Shown: one piece after another, positions 10,707 through 10,895 of the stretch | How positions within the stretch are numbered: the stretch's first letter is position 1 | How the letters are laid out: each line of letters starts with the position of its first letter | DNA from: Bacillota bacterium | GTDB lineage: Bacteria > Bacillota > Bacilli > Bacillales > Cytobacillaceae | DNA length: 10,895 nt | Assembly: GCA_023389895.1 (NCBI GenBank) | Contig: JAEWDX010000124.1 | Coordinates: forward strand, 1-10,895 | Reading direction: 5' to 3' | Translations under genes and position numbers: made by a program | Notes under the pieces: generated by a model | The model's input: only the letters and a program-made list of their open reading frames with translations | Told to the model about the DNA's origin: nothing | Database searches by the model: none

Positions 10707-10895
10707 ATAAATCGGATCTGGATTTACTTCAATTGCATAGCCACCGATTTCTTCCACACGCATTTTAAACTCCTCAGATTGAATAATCTCTACGATTATT
10801 TTTCCTTGCTCACTCTCAAAAAATTCCTTCGTCATTAATAAATCATAATGCTCATCAGCCACTGGGATAAAATCTAATCCCATTGACCTTGCAGC
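10695..10895 (-). CDS. C-terminal end of a substrate-binding (PBP-like) domain protein, probably a MoeA fusion
   Basis: The last 66 residues of a protein whose start lies beyond the right edge; the frame is open through base 10895 and stops with TGA at 10695-10697. The sequence AARSMGLDFIPVADEHYDLLM followed by a helix (FFESEQGKIIVEIIQSEEF) and GGYAIEVNPDPIYF is the usual ending of the periplasmic-binding-like domain (PBP_like, PF12727). That domain occurs at the C-terminus of some MoeA-type molybdopterin molybdotransferases and of some DNA-binding molybdate regulators. Since moaE, moaD and moeB follow, a MoeA-PBP fusion is the likeliest reading, but an excisionase-type HTH plus PBP regulator cannot be excluded. 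An ATG at 10881-10883 is internal and not a start. Confidence 0.72.
   Translation of the reverse strand, partial: AARSMGLDFIPVADEHYDLLMTKEFFESEQGKIIVEIIQSEEFKMRVEEIGGYAIEVNPDPIYFTS

Noticed and set aside
1..10895. Defence island, prophage, insertion sequence or CRISPR array
   Set aside because: Every long open frame that looks coding maps to a conserved chromosomal family, and I saw no transposase, integrase, terminal repeats or spaced repeats.

Overview
The window reads as a piece of a low-GC Bacillaceae chromosome. Gene content and order closely match what I recall of the Bacillus subtilis ywh-ywg-ywf-ywd region: a site-2 protease, a 61-aa 4-OT tautomerase, YwgA, YwfO, RsfA, LipL, Pta, HemQ, GerQ, YwdK and YwdI. 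Sporulation genes (rsfA, gerQ) and strong AGGAGG-type ribosome binding sites point to an endospore former. I see no transposase, integrase, CRISPR array, phage gene, tRNA or rRNA. This is mostly conserved core chromosome.

Layout. 1-231 (minus): start of a membrane site-2 protease, cut by the window edge. 428-613 (plus): ywhB, followed by a short open remnant (618-734) and a strong terminator. 801-2646 (minus): ywfO-ywgA operon (HD-domain nucleotide hydrolase plus a small winged-helix-like protein). 2857-3081 (minus): a small four-cysteine DUF1450 protein. 3391-4122 (plus): rsfA, a prespore regulator, convergent with pta-lipL (4270-6131, minus) across a large, probably bidirectional terminator. 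6376-7122 (plus): hemQ. 7327-7812 (plus): gerQ. 7870-8728 (minus): a three-gene unit of a Cys4 mini-protein, ywdI and ywdK. 8900-10895 (minus): a molybdenum-cofactor cluster, in transcription order a partial gene ending in a substrate-binding domain, then moaE, moaD and moeB.

How the genes work together. Pta makes acetyl phosphate from acetyl-CoA, and LipL moves octanoyl groups from GcvH to E2 subunits, including that of the pyruvate dehydrogenase that makes acetyl-CoA, so the pta-lipL pair sits on one metabolic node. HemQ carries out the last step of the coproporphyrin-dependent heme route. RsfA and GerQ act in the forespore and the spore coat. MoeB adenylates MoaD, which then carries sulfur into MoaE, the large subunit of molybdopterin synthase.

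I found no convincing new defence or mobile system. The items most worth a second look are: a Panacea/SocA-like motif in YwgA paired with the HD hydrolase YwfO; a GerQ lacking the N-terminal lysines used for transglutaminase cross-linking; a four-cysteine mini-protein whose stop codon overlaps the ribosome binding site of ywdI; an imperfect palindrome between pta and lipL; a Fur/PerR-like box before hemQ; and an orphan coding-like remnant after ywhB.
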